The translations under genes were made by a program, and so were the position numbers. Shown here one piece after another: positions 18,388 through 27,154 of a stretch of 64,000 nt of DNA. Below the pieces are notes generated by a model. It had not been told where the DNA came from and did not search any database. It was given only the letters and a program-made list of their open reading frames with translations. The stretch's first letter is position 1; each line of letters starts with the position of its first letter. This DNA comes from Thermodesulfobium narugense DSM 14796. GTDB taxonomy: Bacteria; Thermodesulfobiota; Thermodesulfobiia; Thermodesulfobiales; Thermodesulfobiaceae. Location: positions 1,499,421 to 1,563,420 of the forward strand of contig NC_015499.1 of NCBI RefSeq assembly GCF_000212395.1, in the 5' to 3' direction.

Positions 18388-18759
18388 ATGAACGGTGTAA
18401 AAAAGTTTACAGTTTTAGCAATTGGAGGACTATTACTGACAACTTCAGCATTTGGAGTAGCAAAAGCTGATCAGCATGTAACAGGATCTATCAAGATTAC
18501 TCAGGATAACGAGGCAAGCTATGCAGATCTGTCGCGCACAACAATTGATCAGGCAGTGTCAAGTGCTCTTTCAGCCCAACCAGGAAAGGTTATCAAAGCA
18601 AAGCTTGAAGATGAAAACGGCACTTTGGTCTGGAATGTAGACGTCGTGTCCAACAACCAGATGTATGAAGTAAAAGTAGATGCAAAGGATGCCAAGGTTT
18701 TAAGCACAGGAATAGATCAGGTAGATAACCAAAAAGAAAGTGTTGAAGAAAGAGATTAA
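18388..18759 (+). CDS. Exported PepSY-domain protein
   Basis: 123 residues. A signal peptide (basic MNGVKKF, hydrophobic 8-22, cleavage after AKA near 27) is followed by one PepSY domain at about 50-112, including TIDQAVSSALSAQPGKVIKAKLE and VWNVDVVSNNQMYEV. PepSY proteins act outside the membrane, often binding or inhibiting peptidases, and are commonly controlled by an adjacent two-component system. GGAGG lies eight bases before the ATG. A terminator follows directly, so regulator and sensor are expressed separately or by readthrough. Confidence 0.88.
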   Translation: MNGVKKFTVLAIGGLLLTTSAFGVAKADQHVTGSIKITQDNEASYADLSRTTIDQAVSSALSAQPGKVIKAKLEDENGTLVWNVDVVSNNQMYEVKVDAKDAKVLSTGIDQVDNQKESVEERD

Positions 18760-18766
18760 TTTTTTT

Positions 18767-18795
18767 GGGGGGCTTTGTCCCCCCTCTTTATTATT
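18767..18795 (+). terminator. Intrinsic terminator after the PepSY gene
   Basis: GGGGGG (18767-18772), six-base loop, CCCCCC (18779-18784), followed by a T-rich run. A T-run also precedes it, so it could work on either strand. Confidence 0.8.
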
Positions 18796-18832
18796 TATTT
18801 ATTTATTGAAAATTCTATAAAGTTAAGTTAAT

Positions 18833-19510
18833 ATGAGCACAATGAGACTATTGATAGTAGAAGATGAAAAGACTCTTGCGAATTTAATAAAAAAGGGCTT
18901 TGAAGAAGAAGGTTATGCCGTAGATGTCACATACAACGGCGAGGATGGTCTTTTTTTTGCAAAAAACAATATTTATGATGCCATAGTGCTTGACATTATG
19001 CTGCCAATTATTGACGGCATTAGCTTATTGAAAGAGTTAAGGGAACAAAATATTTCAACGCCAGTTATCATACTTACAGCTAAAGACTCTGTAAAGGATA
19101 AGGTACTCGGTTTGGACAGCGGCTCTGACGACTACCTTACAAAGCCATTCTCTTTTGAAGAGCTGCTTTCCAGAGTAAGGGCTTTGATAAGGCGAAGATT
19201 TGCAACATCCAGCCCAATAATAAAAATTTCTGATTTAGTAATTGATACTGCACAAAAAACTATCAAAAGGGGCAATAAAAGAATTGATCTTAGCGCAAAG
19301 GAATATGCTCTTCTTGAATACTTAGCCTTAAACAAAAATAAAGTAATAAGTCGCACATCAATAATCGAGCACTTATACGATGAAGATTTTGATTTATATA
19401 GCAACGTTATAGATGTATTTATCAATAGAATCAGGAATAAAATTGACAAAGATTTTGACAAAAAGTTGATTCACACATATCGTGGCATTGGTTACAGCCT
19501 AAAAGAGTGA
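18833..19510 (+). CDS. OmpR-family response regulator
   Basis: 225 residues. Receiver domain at about 4-118 with acidic pocket E10/D11, phospho-acceptor D54 in VLDIMLP, T82 and K104; winged-helix DNA-binding domain at about 130-224 ending FINRIRNKIDK and HTYRGIGYSL. Start could be 18833 or the internal ATG at 18842 (MRLLIVEDE), which matches the family better. Its stop overlaps the GTG of the sensor kinase gene by four bases. It probably controls the PepSY gene through the direct repeats at 18321-18346. Confidence 0.95.
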   Translation: MSTMRLLIVEDEKTLANLIKKGFEEEGYAVDVTYNGEDGLFFAKNNIYDAIVLDIMLPIIDGISLLKELREQNISTPVIILTAKDSVKDKVLGLDSGSDDYLTKPFSFEELLSRVRALIRRRFATSSPIIKISDLVIDTAQKTIKRGNKRIDLSAKEYALLEYLALNKNKVISRTSIIEHLYDEDFDLYSNVIDVFINRIRNKIDKDFDKKLIHTYRGIGYSLKE

Positions 19511-20832
19511 ATTCTATAAAATTTAGACTATTTATATTCTACCTTATCATATCATCTATAATATTTGGGATATTAGGTACTTTTTTGTTCTTTAGTCTTA
19601 AAAGTATCGTTCTAGAATCAATTGATAATGCTCTTATTGTAAAGTCTAAGGCAATAGCTACTCTTATAGACGAAGACAACGGCATAAACTTACAGTTTTC
19701 TGATGAGATTCTAAAAGAATATTCAAAAAACTCAAATCAGTATTTCCAGATAATTCAGAACTCAAAAATTGTAGAAAAATCTGAATCCTTAGGATCTGAT
19801 AATTTGCCTATTGTAGGTTCGGCAAAAACTTTCTACTTTAAAAATAGAATCCTTCGAATCGTACCATACAATATAACTATAAATAATGAACATCTTTTAA
19901 TAGAATGTGCTCAAGACATTGAAAATAGAATAGATTTGCTCCAAACTTACTTAAGCGTACTACTTTTATCAATTTTTGGGGCAATTTTATTGAGCGCTTT
20001 AGGTAGCCTATTTATCGTAAACATAATGCTCAAGCCAATTAAACAGATCTCTTACACAATAAGTAAACTTTCAGAATCTAATCTATTCCAGAGCCACATC
20101 GACGAAAATGTAGTAGATGAACTCAAGCCTCTTGCTATTTCTTTTAATAGAACGTTCAAAAAACTTGATAATGCTTTTACTAAACAAAAACAATTTGTCT
20201 CAGACGTCTCTCACGAATTAAAAACTCCTCTTAGCGTAATAATGATGGAAACAGAGATTTCGCTCAGAAAACAACGAAGCATACAAGAATATATTAATAC
20301 CATTAAACAGATTAAAGAAAGAGCCCAACACATGAAAAGCATTATAAACACTCTGTTCAAGCTTATAAAAATAGAAAACACACAGCTTCTGGAGAAGAGA
20401 ATTCTTGATATACAAGAAATAATTCATAAATCAGTCACACTATTAAAAGATCAAATAGAAAAGAAACGTTTAATTTGCAACATACAAGGCAATACATTTT
20501 TGATTGATGCTGATGAAACGCTAATTATGGAGGTCTTTTTAAACCTTATAGACAATGCAATCAAGTATAATAGAGAAGGCGGCACGATAGATATTTTCAT
20601 TCATCCAGAAAAACGCGTAGAGATAGTCGATAGTGGTATCGGAATACCAAAAGAATCGCTTGAAAGGGTGTTTGACAAGTTCTATAGGGCAGATCCTTCC
20701 AGGTCAAAAGAAATTGAAGGTTTAGGACTGGGCCTAAGCCTTGTAAAGGAAATTTTAGATCTGCACAATGCCAGGATTGAAATAGAGAGCACGCCCGATG
20801 TGGGAACGAAGATTTTGCTTTCATTTTACTGA
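19507..20832 (+). CDS. Membrane sensor histidine kinase
   Basis: 441 residues, GTG start overlapping the regulator's stop. Two membrane segments (about 8-30 and 148-175) flank an extracytoplasmic sensor of about 115 residues; a HAMP domain follows. H236 in SDVSHELKTPLS is the phosphorylated His; the ATPase domain shows LIDNAIKYN (N box), DSGIGIPKESL (G1), FYRADPSRS and GLGLGLSLV (G2). All catalytic motifs are intact. It should phosphorylate the adjacent OmpR-type regulator; the signal is unknown. Confidence 0.95.
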   Translation: MNSIKFRLFIFYLIISSIIFGILGTFLFFSLKSIVLESIDNALIVKSKAIATLIDEDNGINLQFSDEILKEYSKNSNQYFQIIQNSKIVEKSESLGSDNLPIVGSAKTFYFKNRILRIVPYNITINNEHLLIECAQDIENRIDLLQTYLSVLLLSIFGAILLSALGSLFIVNIMLKPIKQISYTISKLSESNLFQSHIDENVVDELKPLAISFNRTFKKLDNAFTKQKQFVSDVSHELKTPLSVIMMETEISLRKQRSIQEYINTIKQIKERAQHMKSIINTLFKLIKIENTQLLEKRILDIQEIIHKSVTLLKDQIEKKRLICNIQGNTFLIDADETLIMEVFLNLIDNAIKYNREGGTIDIFIHPEKRVEIVDSGIGIPKESLERVFDKFYRADPSRSKEIEGLGLGLSLVKEILDLHNARIEIESTPDVGTKILLSFY

Positions 20833-21042
20833 GAACTTCAAGTCAGAAAAGAAGGTGGAATGGAAGAAAAAATGAGAAGAGTTACTATAGAATAATTTAT
20901 TTTATACAATTTATAATTTACAAACATATTACTCACTTTTTAGCAATAAAAAGATTGTTAATTTCTTGCATTATCAGTAATTCTTGAGATTTTTGTTTAC
21001 TAAAGCTGTCAAAGATAAATTTAGAAAATAAAATGAGGTGCT

Positions 21043-21894
21043 ATGCCAATAGTTTTAGAAAAAGAAAATTATAAAGAAAAACTAAAGGCTCATCCGATTG
21101 TTAAATGGGCAGGAGGGAAAAGGCAGTTAATTTCGATAATTAAAGAAAACATGCCCAAACATTTCAATCGCTATTTCGAACCTTTTATAGGAGGCGGCGC
21201 TGTTTTCTTTGAAATACAACCTGAAAATGCCTACATTTCTGATACAAATGAAGAATTGATAAATTTATACAATGTAGTAAAAAATAATCCCCTACAGTTA
21301 ATAGCCGATTTACGCAAACACATAAATACGAAAGAATATTTCCTAAAAATTAGAAACGCTGACAGGAATGCAAGCTATAGAAATTGGTCAGATGTCCAAA
21401 AGGCAAGCCGCTTTGTTTACTTAAATAGAACTTGTTTCAATGGGCTCTATAGGGTTAATAGCAAGGGTCAATTCAATGTACCTTTTGGAAATTATTCAAA
21501 CCCAAAAATTGTTGATGAAGAAAATATTCTCAATTGTTCGAAAATTTTAAAAAATACACAGATAAGTTGTAAAAATTTTGTTGAAATATTAAACTACGTA
21601 AAAAAAGGCGACTTTGTCTATTTTGATCCCCCATATCTTCCTTTAAATAAAACGTCAAGCTTCACATCATACACAAAAGAAGGATTTAACATTGACATGC
21701 AGTTTAAGCTCAAAGCTGTTTGCGATGAAATTGACAAAAAAGGCGCAAAATTTTTACTCTCCAATTCTGATACGGAAGTTATAAACGAGCTATACAAATC
21801 ATACAATATTAAAAAGGTCTTTGCATCGCGCGCTATTAATTCAAACGCAAAAGGAAGGGGCAAGATAACAGAGGTATTAATTAGAAATTACTGA
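21043..21894 (+). CDS. dam: Dam-type DNA adenine N6-methyltransferase (orphan)
   Basis: 283 residues of the D12 class. VKWAGGKRQLI (about 20-30) and PFIGGGAVFFE (about 48-57) form the cofactor site, YLNRTCFNGLYRVN (about 126-139) is the conserved GATC-recognition stretch, and DPPY is at 195-198. It methylates adenine, by family probably in GATC. No restriction endonuclease gene is adjacent, so it acts as a solitary methylase here. The 210-base gap before it (20833-21042) holds no gene that I can support. It converges on queE with 14 bases between stops. Confidence 0.93.
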   Translation: MPIVLEKENYKEKLKAHPIVKWAGGKRQLISIIKENMPKHFNRYFEPFIGGGAVFFEIQPENAYISDTNEELINLYNVVKNNPLQLIADLRKHINTKEYFLKIRNADRNASYRNWSDVQKASRFVYLNRTCFNGLYRVNSKGQFNVPFGNYSNPKIVDEENILNCSKILKNTQISCKNFVEILNYVKKGDFVYFDPPYLPLNKTSSFTSYTKEGFNIDMQFKLKAVCDEIDKKGAKFLLSNSDTEVINELYKSYNIKKVFASRAINSNAKGRGKITEVLIRNY

Positions 21895-21908
21895 ATAATC
21901 CAAACCCC

Positions 21909-22559
21909 CTACAAAAGCCCCACAACCTTGTGCATCTGAATTGAAAATATCAGATCGCCCAATAATTTTTCGTCCCTCTCCCTAATAAAGTTTACAATAT
22001 CTAAGATCTTTTCTCCCTTTGCATCCAGAGGGCTAATCGCAAATTGAAAAAGACCGTACATCTTTGAAAGGATTTGAAAAACAAATTCAAGATCCTCTTT
22101 AGAGTTGTCCACTACTAGCTTCACTATAACCCTGTGCTCTATCCAGTTATCTATAAACTCCTCAAATGAAGGCATCCTGTCCATCATCCCAGAAGACGGA
22201 CCCTTGTAGTCCACCACCCAACCACAATCGGACGAATAACCACTTGGTAAGAATATACTTCCATTAGTTTCTATCTGAACAAAGTGATGTCTCTCTATCA
22301 AGCGATCTATCAACTTGAGAGTTTCTTCTTGAATAAGTGGCTCTCCCCCAGTAATGAGCACCTTATGGTTTTTGCACCTATCTATAACCTCATCAATTGA
22401 AAGCATATATTTAGCTTCAATGCTCTGAGAATCCTTTGTATCGCACCATCTACATCTCAAATTACACCCTTGAAGCCTTACTATTGTGCACCAGGAACCC
22501 TGAGGCATAAATCCTACTTCCCCTGATATGCTTTCAAATATAGAATGAATCGCTATCAC
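21909..22559 (-). CDS. queE: 7-carboxy-7-deazaguanine synthase QueE
   Basis: 216 residues from GTG at 22559, which overlaps the queD stop TAG by one base; the frame is open further upstream but only inside queD. The radical-SAM triad CNLRCRWC (Cys 32/36/39) lies in LQGCNLRC, followed by ITGGEPL. QueE converts 6-carboxytetrahydropterin to 7-carboxy-7-deazaguanine in queuosine precursor synthesis. It pairs with QueD just upstream; QueC and FolE are not in the window. Confidence 0.94.
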   Translation of the reverse strand: MIAIHSIFESISGEVGFMPQGSWCTIVRLQGCNLRCRWCDTKDSQSIEAKYMLSIDEVIDRCKNHKVLITGGEPLIQEETLKLIDRLIERHHFVQIETNGSIFLPSGYSSDCGWVVDYKGPSSGMMDRMPSFEEFIDNWIEHRVIVKLVVDNSKEDLEFVFQILSKMYGLFQFAISPLDAKGEKILDIVNFIRERDEKLLGDLIFSIQMHKVVGLL

Positions 22560-22915
22560 TATACAGATATCTCCACATAAGATGTTTCTGATTCCCAAAG
22601 CCTTACAAATTCTAATTTTACGCTTTCAGGTACAGAATCTTTTAATTCGTTTAATATCCACTCACAAACCTTCTCGGCAGTGGGGTTATATATAATATCG
22701 TTTAAGTATTTGTGATCCAATTTAGAAATTATCCTTTCTTCTACAATATTTTTAAGGATTTTAAAATCTATTACCATAGAGTTTTCTCCAATAGGTCCAG
22801 ACACTGCGACTCCTAACCTGTAAGTATGCCCATGAAGATTGGCACAATCGCCTTTATAATCTACTAGCTTGTGTGCAGCAGAAAAGCTAAATTCCTTATA
22901 AACCTTTATTCTCAT
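22559..22915 (-). CDS. queD: 6-carboxy-5,6,7,8-tetrahydropterin synthase QueD
   Basis: 118 residues. Zinc ligands H15, H28 and H30 sit in SAAHKL and NLHGHTY, with catalytic Cys 24 between. PTAEKVCEWILNEL and the terminal WESETSYVEI follow the PTPS/QueD family. It makes 6-carboxytetrahydropterin from dihydroneopterin triphosphate. It is translationally coupled to queE. Confidence 0.94.
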   Translation of the reverse strand: MRIKVYKEFSFSAAHKLVDYKGDCANLHGHTYRLGVAVSGPIGENSMVIDFKILKNIVEERIISKLDHKYLNDIIYNPTAEKVCEWILNELKDSVPESVKLEFVRLWESETSYVEISV

Positions 22916-22968
22916 TATTCACACTGTCCTTTCTTCAAGAAGCAATTTTGGAACAAAAAATTTTTCAG

Positions 22969-23835
22969 TTATTTCTTATATTTTATAACGCTACTTCCTA
23001 TATCAACTCCAAGTTCCTTTGCTATTATGTTACATTTTGCCATCAACATAAAGAAAATATTATGAAACTCACTTAATCCCTCAAAATTCCCCTGCCCTTT
23101 TGAAATTACTATATCATGTTCATTTATATATCTTCTCACTTCATCGCTTCTTCTTGAGGGAGCACTATTCTTTTCTCCGTTTGAAATCTCTAAGAATTTA
23201 ACATTAGGAAGTTTGTCAATTCCTACATTACAAGCATCTTCCAACATTGTATCGTTTATTATAGGTCCGCTCTTTACTACAAAGCTAATTTGTTTAAATG
23301 GCCTATCTCTTGTTCTTAACATCTCTTCAATAAATATCCTGTCAAAGACTATCTCTCCTGCGTTGTCTGCAAAGTAGAGTAGTCTTTCAGAAGAAACTAT
23401 CTTTTTCTTAAGACTATCAAAGTTATCAATAGCCAAATCTTTGTTCATTACTTCATTCACAGTGTTCTTAAGATCAAACTCATTAGAGGGACCAAAATCT
23501 ATTATGTTTCCCGCAATAGCTAGCTTCGCAGCCGTATAAAGCCTATTTTCAAATTTTTCTCTATCCAAAATTTCTTTTAATTCAGGGCACATCTCAAGAG
23601 CAATTCTATTGCTTCTCTCTTTAACTTCTTTATATGGATCTGATAAGCCAGAGACCTCTCTTATAATAAAGTGAACCTCGTTTGCTAACTCATCAGGAGA
23701 AGTCTCCCAATCAGCATTACACAGAAAAAGCATCACTTTCTTTAATATCTTTGCCCGCAAGCTCTCATCCAAATCTTTTGTAGCAAAGAGAGCTTGTTTT
23801 TGAAAACAAACTATACAATCAAGATGTAATTTCAT
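22969..23835 (-). CDS. DUF89/ARMT1-family metal-dependent phosphatase
   Basis: 288 residues. LHLDCIVCFQKQAL at the N-terminus and FADNAGEIVFDRIF in the middle are hallmark motifs of DUF89, whose members are metal-dependent damage-control phosphatases on sugar or cofactor phosphates. VISKGQGNFEGL near the C-terminus is also conserved. It starts inside the 3' end of the zinc-ribbon gene (17-base overlap), so the pair is cotranscribed. The substrate is unknown. Confidence 0.88.
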   Translation of the reverse strand: MKLHLDCIVCFQKQALFATKDLDESLRAKILKKVMLFLCNADWETSPDELANEVHFIIREVSGLSDPYKEVKERSNRIALEMCPELKEILDREKFENRLYTAAKLAIAGNIIDFGPSNEFDLKNTVNEVMNKDLAIDNFDSLKKKIVSSERLLYFADNAGEIVFDRIFIEEMLRTRDRPFKQISFVVKSGPIINDTMLEDACNVGIDKLPNVKFLEISNGEKNSAPSRRSDEVRRYINEHDIVISKGQGNFEGLSEFHNIFFMLMAKCNIIAKELGVDIGSSVIKYKK

Positions 23836-24184
23836 CTATATAGTTGTTCACAATTTTATTATTCTTTTGTCTTATCTTTTCTATTATCTTATTAGCTTCA
23901 CTTGAACCAATTTGCTTTAAAGACTTGTATATAGCAATTAGCTCCAACGGATCGCTTGATTTGTTTGCAAGATCAGATAGTTTTGGCAAGGCCTTTTTTA
24001 TGCACTTTTCTCCAACCAACTTAATAGATAACATTCTAACATCAAGTATTGGATGGTCTAAAGACAATATTATCTTATCATCATAAGAAACATTATCCCT
24101 CAAATCAGTTTTGCAAAAGGGACAGATTTCCAAATCTTCTGGCAACTCAGCTTTGCAGAATGGACAAAAATATTTTATAGCCAA
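23819..24184 (-). CDS. Zinc-ribbon protein with HEAT-like helices
   Basis: 121 residues. CPFC (7/10) and CPFC (21/24) form a zinc ribbon; the rest is helical, with a HEAT-like pair around IKKALPKLSDLANKSSDPLELIAIYKSLKQIG. No catalytic motif is visible. It overlaps the DUF89 gene and follows the Bax-inhibitor gene by 28 bases, suggesting one operon. The role is unknown; an adaptor function is a guess. Confidence 0.75.
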   Translation of the reverse strand: MAIKYFCPFCKAELPEDLEICPFCKTDLRDNVSYDDKIILSLDHPILDVRMLSIKLVGEKCIKKALPKLSDLANKSSDPLELIAIYKSLKQIGSSEANKIIEKIRQKNNKIVNNYIDEITS

Positions 24185-24212
24185 TTCCTAAAAATTTTTT
24201 AGTAATAAAAAT

Positions 24213-24920
24213 TTAGTCTCTTCTATTTCCCATTATATTCAGCAGCATAAGAAATAGGTTTATGAAGTCCAAATATAATGTAAGAGCACCAAGTACTGTC
24301 TCTTTTCTCTCGTCAAAGAGGCCAGCAGCATATATCTTTTTAAGCTTTTGCATATCATATGCAGTAAGTCCCAAAAAGACAATCACGCCTACTACAGACA
24401 AAAGAAGCACCAAAGCGCTACTGTGCAAGAAAATATTTATAATAAAACCTATTATTATTGCAATAAGCCCAGCCATCATAAATGTTCCCATCTTAGTCAG
24501 GTCTGCTTTTGTTGTGTATCCAAGTAGAGCCATTACGCCAAAAGATATAGCAGTAACAAAAAAGGTAGAAGCTATGGAACTAGAAGTATAAATTACAAAT
24601 AGCGTCGAAAAGGTTACTCCAGTTAAAGTAGAATACAATATGAAGATAAACTCTGCAACCTCAGCAGGGAGCTTTGTAATAGCAGCAGAAAGGGTTATCA
24701 CTGCTGCAAATTGCAAAGCAATTATCCCATAAAACAAGATTGGGTTACTCAAAATAAACCTTAAAATTGAATCGTTTGATGCTACTAAATATGAAATCAC
24801 TCCTGTAAACAAGAGCCCCAAAAACATCCACGTAAATACTCCTCTAAAAAATCCCGATACGTCAAGAGCAACTGTTCTACTCGTTAGCTCATCATTATAT
24901 GGCCTATACATACCTTTCAC
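24213..24920 (-). CDS. Bax inhibitor-1/YccA-family membrane protein
   Basis: 235 residues with seven predicted membrane segments and the family's late GLTAYDMQKLKKIY and ALTLYLDFINLFLMLL motifs. The N-terminus (SRTVALDVSGFFRGVFTWMFLGLL) also fits. Bacterial members are inner-membrane proteins, some acting as calcium leak channels or partners of FtsH. It is probably the first gene of the operon that continues to queE. Confidence 0.92.
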   Translation of the reverse strand: MKGMYRPYNDELTSRTVALDVSGFFRGVFTWMFLGLLFTGVISYLVASNDSILRFILSNPILFYGIIALQFAAVITLSAAITKLPAEVAEFIFILYSTLTGVTFSTLFVIYTSSSIASTFFVTAISFGVMALLGYTTKADLTKMGTFMMAGLIAIIIGFIINIFLHSSALVLLLSVVGVIVFLGLTAYDMQKLKKIYAAGLFDERKETVLGALTLYLDFINLFLMLLNIMGNRRD

Positions 24921-24984
24921 TCCTTTTTTACTTATTCTAAGTACACTAAGCCCATTTTACATCTAAAAGGTTAAATTTACAATA

Positions 24985-25021
24985 AAAAAGGGCATTGACC
25001 AATTCTATGACCAATGCCCTT
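24985..25021 (-). terminator. Intrinsic terminator after the small membrane protein gene
   Basis: On the minus strand AAGGGCATTG and CAATGCCCTT form a 10-bp stem followed by TTTTT. It ends the transcript of the small gene at 25037-25267. Confidence 0.85.
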
Positions 25022-25036
25022 CGACTTCGAAAAAAT

Positions 25037-25267
25037 TTATTTTTCTTCTTTTAACCTCTTTATCTCTTCCTTTAAGCTATTTATCTCCTTTATAAGTTCT
25101 TCGTTTGAAGTGCTACTACTAAGCACAGAGCATCTACTCATCGTTGGTCTAAAGAAGTAGAAAAGAGCAAAAACTAAAACTGCAAGGAAAAATATAGGAA
25201 ACAGCATACCAAAAAACGGCATTCCATAAAAGCCGTGACCATAAAATCCTGGACCAGAACACCACAT
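25037..25267 (-). CDS. Small membrane protein with C-terminal coiled coil
   Basis: 76 residues from the ATG at 25267, which follows GGAGGTGA at good spacing; an in-frame ATG at 25282 lies inside that ribosome site. The Gly/Phe/Tyr-rich start (CSGPGFYGHGFYGMPFFG) leads into one membrane helix (FPIFFLAVLVFALFYFF). A charged coiled coil (NEELIKEINSLKEEIKRLKEE) closes it. I do not recognise a named family; the layout resembles small SHOCT-like membrane proteins. It is a single-gene transcript with its own terminator. Confidence 0.75.
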   Translation of the reverse strand: MWCSGPGFYGHGFYGMPFFGMLFPIFFLAVLVFALFYFFRPTMSRCSVLSSSTSNEELIKEINSLKEEIKRLKEEK

Positions 25268-25336
25268 ATATATCACCTCCATGATTAATATTATAAAATA
25301 GTTGACAATAAAAGTAAACTTAATTTTTATTTCACT

Positions 25337-25364
25337 TTTAACAAAAAATCTTTTAAGTTATAAT
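25337..25364 (+). promoter_or_regulatory. Promoter of the SemiSWEET gene
   Basis: TTTAAC (25337-25342), 16-base spacer, TATAAT (25359-25364). The ATG begins only six bases after the -10 box, so the message is predicted to be leaderless or nearly so. Confidence 0.55.
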
Positions 25365-25370
25365 ATTCTT

Positions 25371-25631
25371 ATGTTTGAAACATATCTTGGATTATTTGCC
25401 GGAATGCTTACAACTAGCTCTCTTGTGCCACAGGTAATAAAGGCATGGAAGACGCGCTCAACAAATGACATATCCCTCATAATGTTAGTTATGATGTGGA
25501 TAGGAGTATTTTGCTGGGTAATATATGGCCTCTCTATATTCCAAATGCCAATAGTTTTGTGGAACTTTATAAGCTTTGTTTTGTTATCAGTTCTCCTATA
25601 TTTTAAAAAAAGCTCCAAAAATTCCTATTAG
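25371..25631 (+). CDS. SemiSWEET-family small sugar transporter
   Basis: 86 residues from ATG at 25371 (MFETYLGLFAGMLTT); a frame open further upstream covers the promoter and is rejected. Three membrane helices with the PQ-loop signature SLVPQVIKAWKTRSTNDIS after the first and a conserved WxxYG (WVIYGL) in the second and N in WNFIS of the third. SemiSWEETs dimerise to make a sugar uniporter; the substrate is not predictable. It has no Shine-Dalgarno sequence, matching the leaderless promoter. Confidence 0.85.
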   Translation: MFETYLGLFAGMLTTSSLVPQVIKAWKTRSTNDISLIMLVMMWIGVFCWVIYGLSIFQMPIVLWNFISFVLLSVLLYFKKSSKNSY

Positions 25632-25632
25632 C

Positions 25633-27135
25633 TCATTTTTTTACGTAGTCTATTAGAGCCTTTACCAATCCGTTTATGTTGTACTCTTCTGCCTGAGCCA
25701 CTACATTAAATCCCAAATTCTTCGCTTTCTCAGAAGTAATAGGCCCAATAGACACTACTTTAGCTTTTCTAAGCGCTATATCTTTGTGCTCCCCAAGTGA
25801 TTCATAAAAATACTCAGCTGTCTTAGAGCTTGCAAAGGTTATAAAAGTTTCTTTCTCGTCTTGAAAAACCTTTTCAACTTCATCCTTTAAAATTTTTTCA
25901 GGTTGTACAGAATATATGTGAAAATCATCTACCACATACCCTTTTTCCAACAAACCTCTTACTAGCTCATCTCTGCCTTCTTTTGCCCTCGGTATTAAAA
26001 TTTTCTTAGGCTCATTAGTTTTTTCAATGCTGTCGACAAGGCTTTCAGCCACAAACTTATCAGGTACGATATCCGCCCTTATCCCATATTTCAAAAGTGC
26101 TTCACTAGTTCCATCACCTATTACAGCAATCTTAGATCTTATGCACCTGCTATCATATCCAGATCTAAACAGGTTTTCAAAAAAGATATCTACTCCCGTT
26201 GATGAACTAAAAATAATAAAATCATAACTACATAAGTTATTAAAAATAAAATCAAATTCGCTTTGATCGGCTATTTGAACACACTTTATAACAGGTATCT
26301 CAAATACCTCTGCTCCTTCTTCCTTTAACCTTTCACTTAATAGACTTGCTTTTATTCTTGATCTGGTTACTACAACTCTTTTTCCAAACAATAATTTTTT
26401 CTCAAACCATGTCAGATCATCTCTCAATTTTACGACATTTCCAACCACAAACAGTGCAGGAGGTTTGATTGAATTTTCTTCAGCAAGTTCTACTATATTT
26501 GACAAGTTTCCAACAACTACCTTCTGAGTGGGAAGAGTGCCGTTTTGAATAAGTGCACAAGAAATTTCTTTATCCTTTCTAACAGCAATTATCTTTTCTA
26601 CTATCTTATCAAGCCTCTCTACCCCCATAAAGAAAACAAGAGTATCTGCCCCAAGAGAGTGCTCCCAATCAATAGTAGAGTCCTCTTTGGTAGGGTCCTC
26701 ATGACCAGTAAAGATAGCATATGATGAAGCAACCTTTCTGTGTGTAACAGGAATTCCTGCATACAAAGGTACAGCTAAAGCCGCGCTAATTCCTGGAACC
26801 AATTCAAACTCTATACCCCTTTCTTTAAGATACAAAGCCTCTTCTCCTCCCCTACCAAATAAAAATGGATCCCCTCCCTTTAACCTGACTACCAACTTGC
26901 CCTCAGATGCCCTATCAGCAAGCAACTTGTTTATATCATCTTGCTTCATTGCATGTTTGCTCGATTCTTTTCCTACATAAATTTGTTCACAGCTTTCTGG
27001 AACCATCTGTAATAGCTCTTTGGGAATAAGTCTATCAAAAACCAGAACTTGAGCCTTTTTCAAAATATTCATCCCTCGTATAGTAAAGAGTCCATCATTC
27101 CCAGGACCTGCACCAACTAAAAAAACTTTTCCCAT
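25633..27135 (-). CDS. cobA-hemD: Fused uroporphyrinogen-III methyltransferase/uroporphyrinogen-III synthase
   Basis: 500 residues. The first half (about 1-240) is a SUMT/CobA domain: VFLVGAGPGNDGLFTIRG, VVRLKGGDPFLFGRGGEE and VPGISAALAVP. The second (about 250-498) is a HemD domain starting VVVTRSRIKASLLSERL and ending AEEYNINGLVKAL. HemD cyclises hydroxymethylbilane to uroporphyrinogen III; CobA methylates it to precorrin-2 for sirohaem, haem d1/alternative haem or cobalamin. The fusion is common in clostridia and relatives. It is the last gene of the long run starting at pstC. Confidence 0.95.
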   Translation of the reverse strand: MGKVFLVGAGPGNDGLFTIRGMNILKKAQVLVFDRLIPKELLQMVPESCEQIYVGKESSKHAMKQDDINKLLADRASEGKLVVRLKGGDPFLFGRGGEEALYLKERGIEFELVPGISAALAVPLYAGIPVTHRKVASSYAIFTGHEDPTKEDSTIDWEHSLGADTLVFFMGVERLDKIVEKIIAVRKDKEISCALIQNGTLPTQKVVVGNLSNIVELAEENSIKPPALFVVGNVVKLRDDLTWFEKKLLFGKRVVVTRSRIKASLLSERLKEEGAEVFEIPVIKCVQIADQSEFDFIFNNLCSYDFIIFSSSTGVDIFFENLFRSGYDSRCIRSKIAVIGDGTSEALLKYGIRADIVPDKFVAESLVDSIEKTNEPKKILIPRAKEGRDELVRGLLEKGYVVDDFHIYSVQPEKILKDEVEKVFQDEKETFITFASSKTAEYFYESLGEHKDIALRKAKVVSIGPITSEKAKNLGFNVVAQAEEYNINGLVKALIDYVKK

Positions 27136-27154
27136 TTTTTACTCTCCTTAAAGT

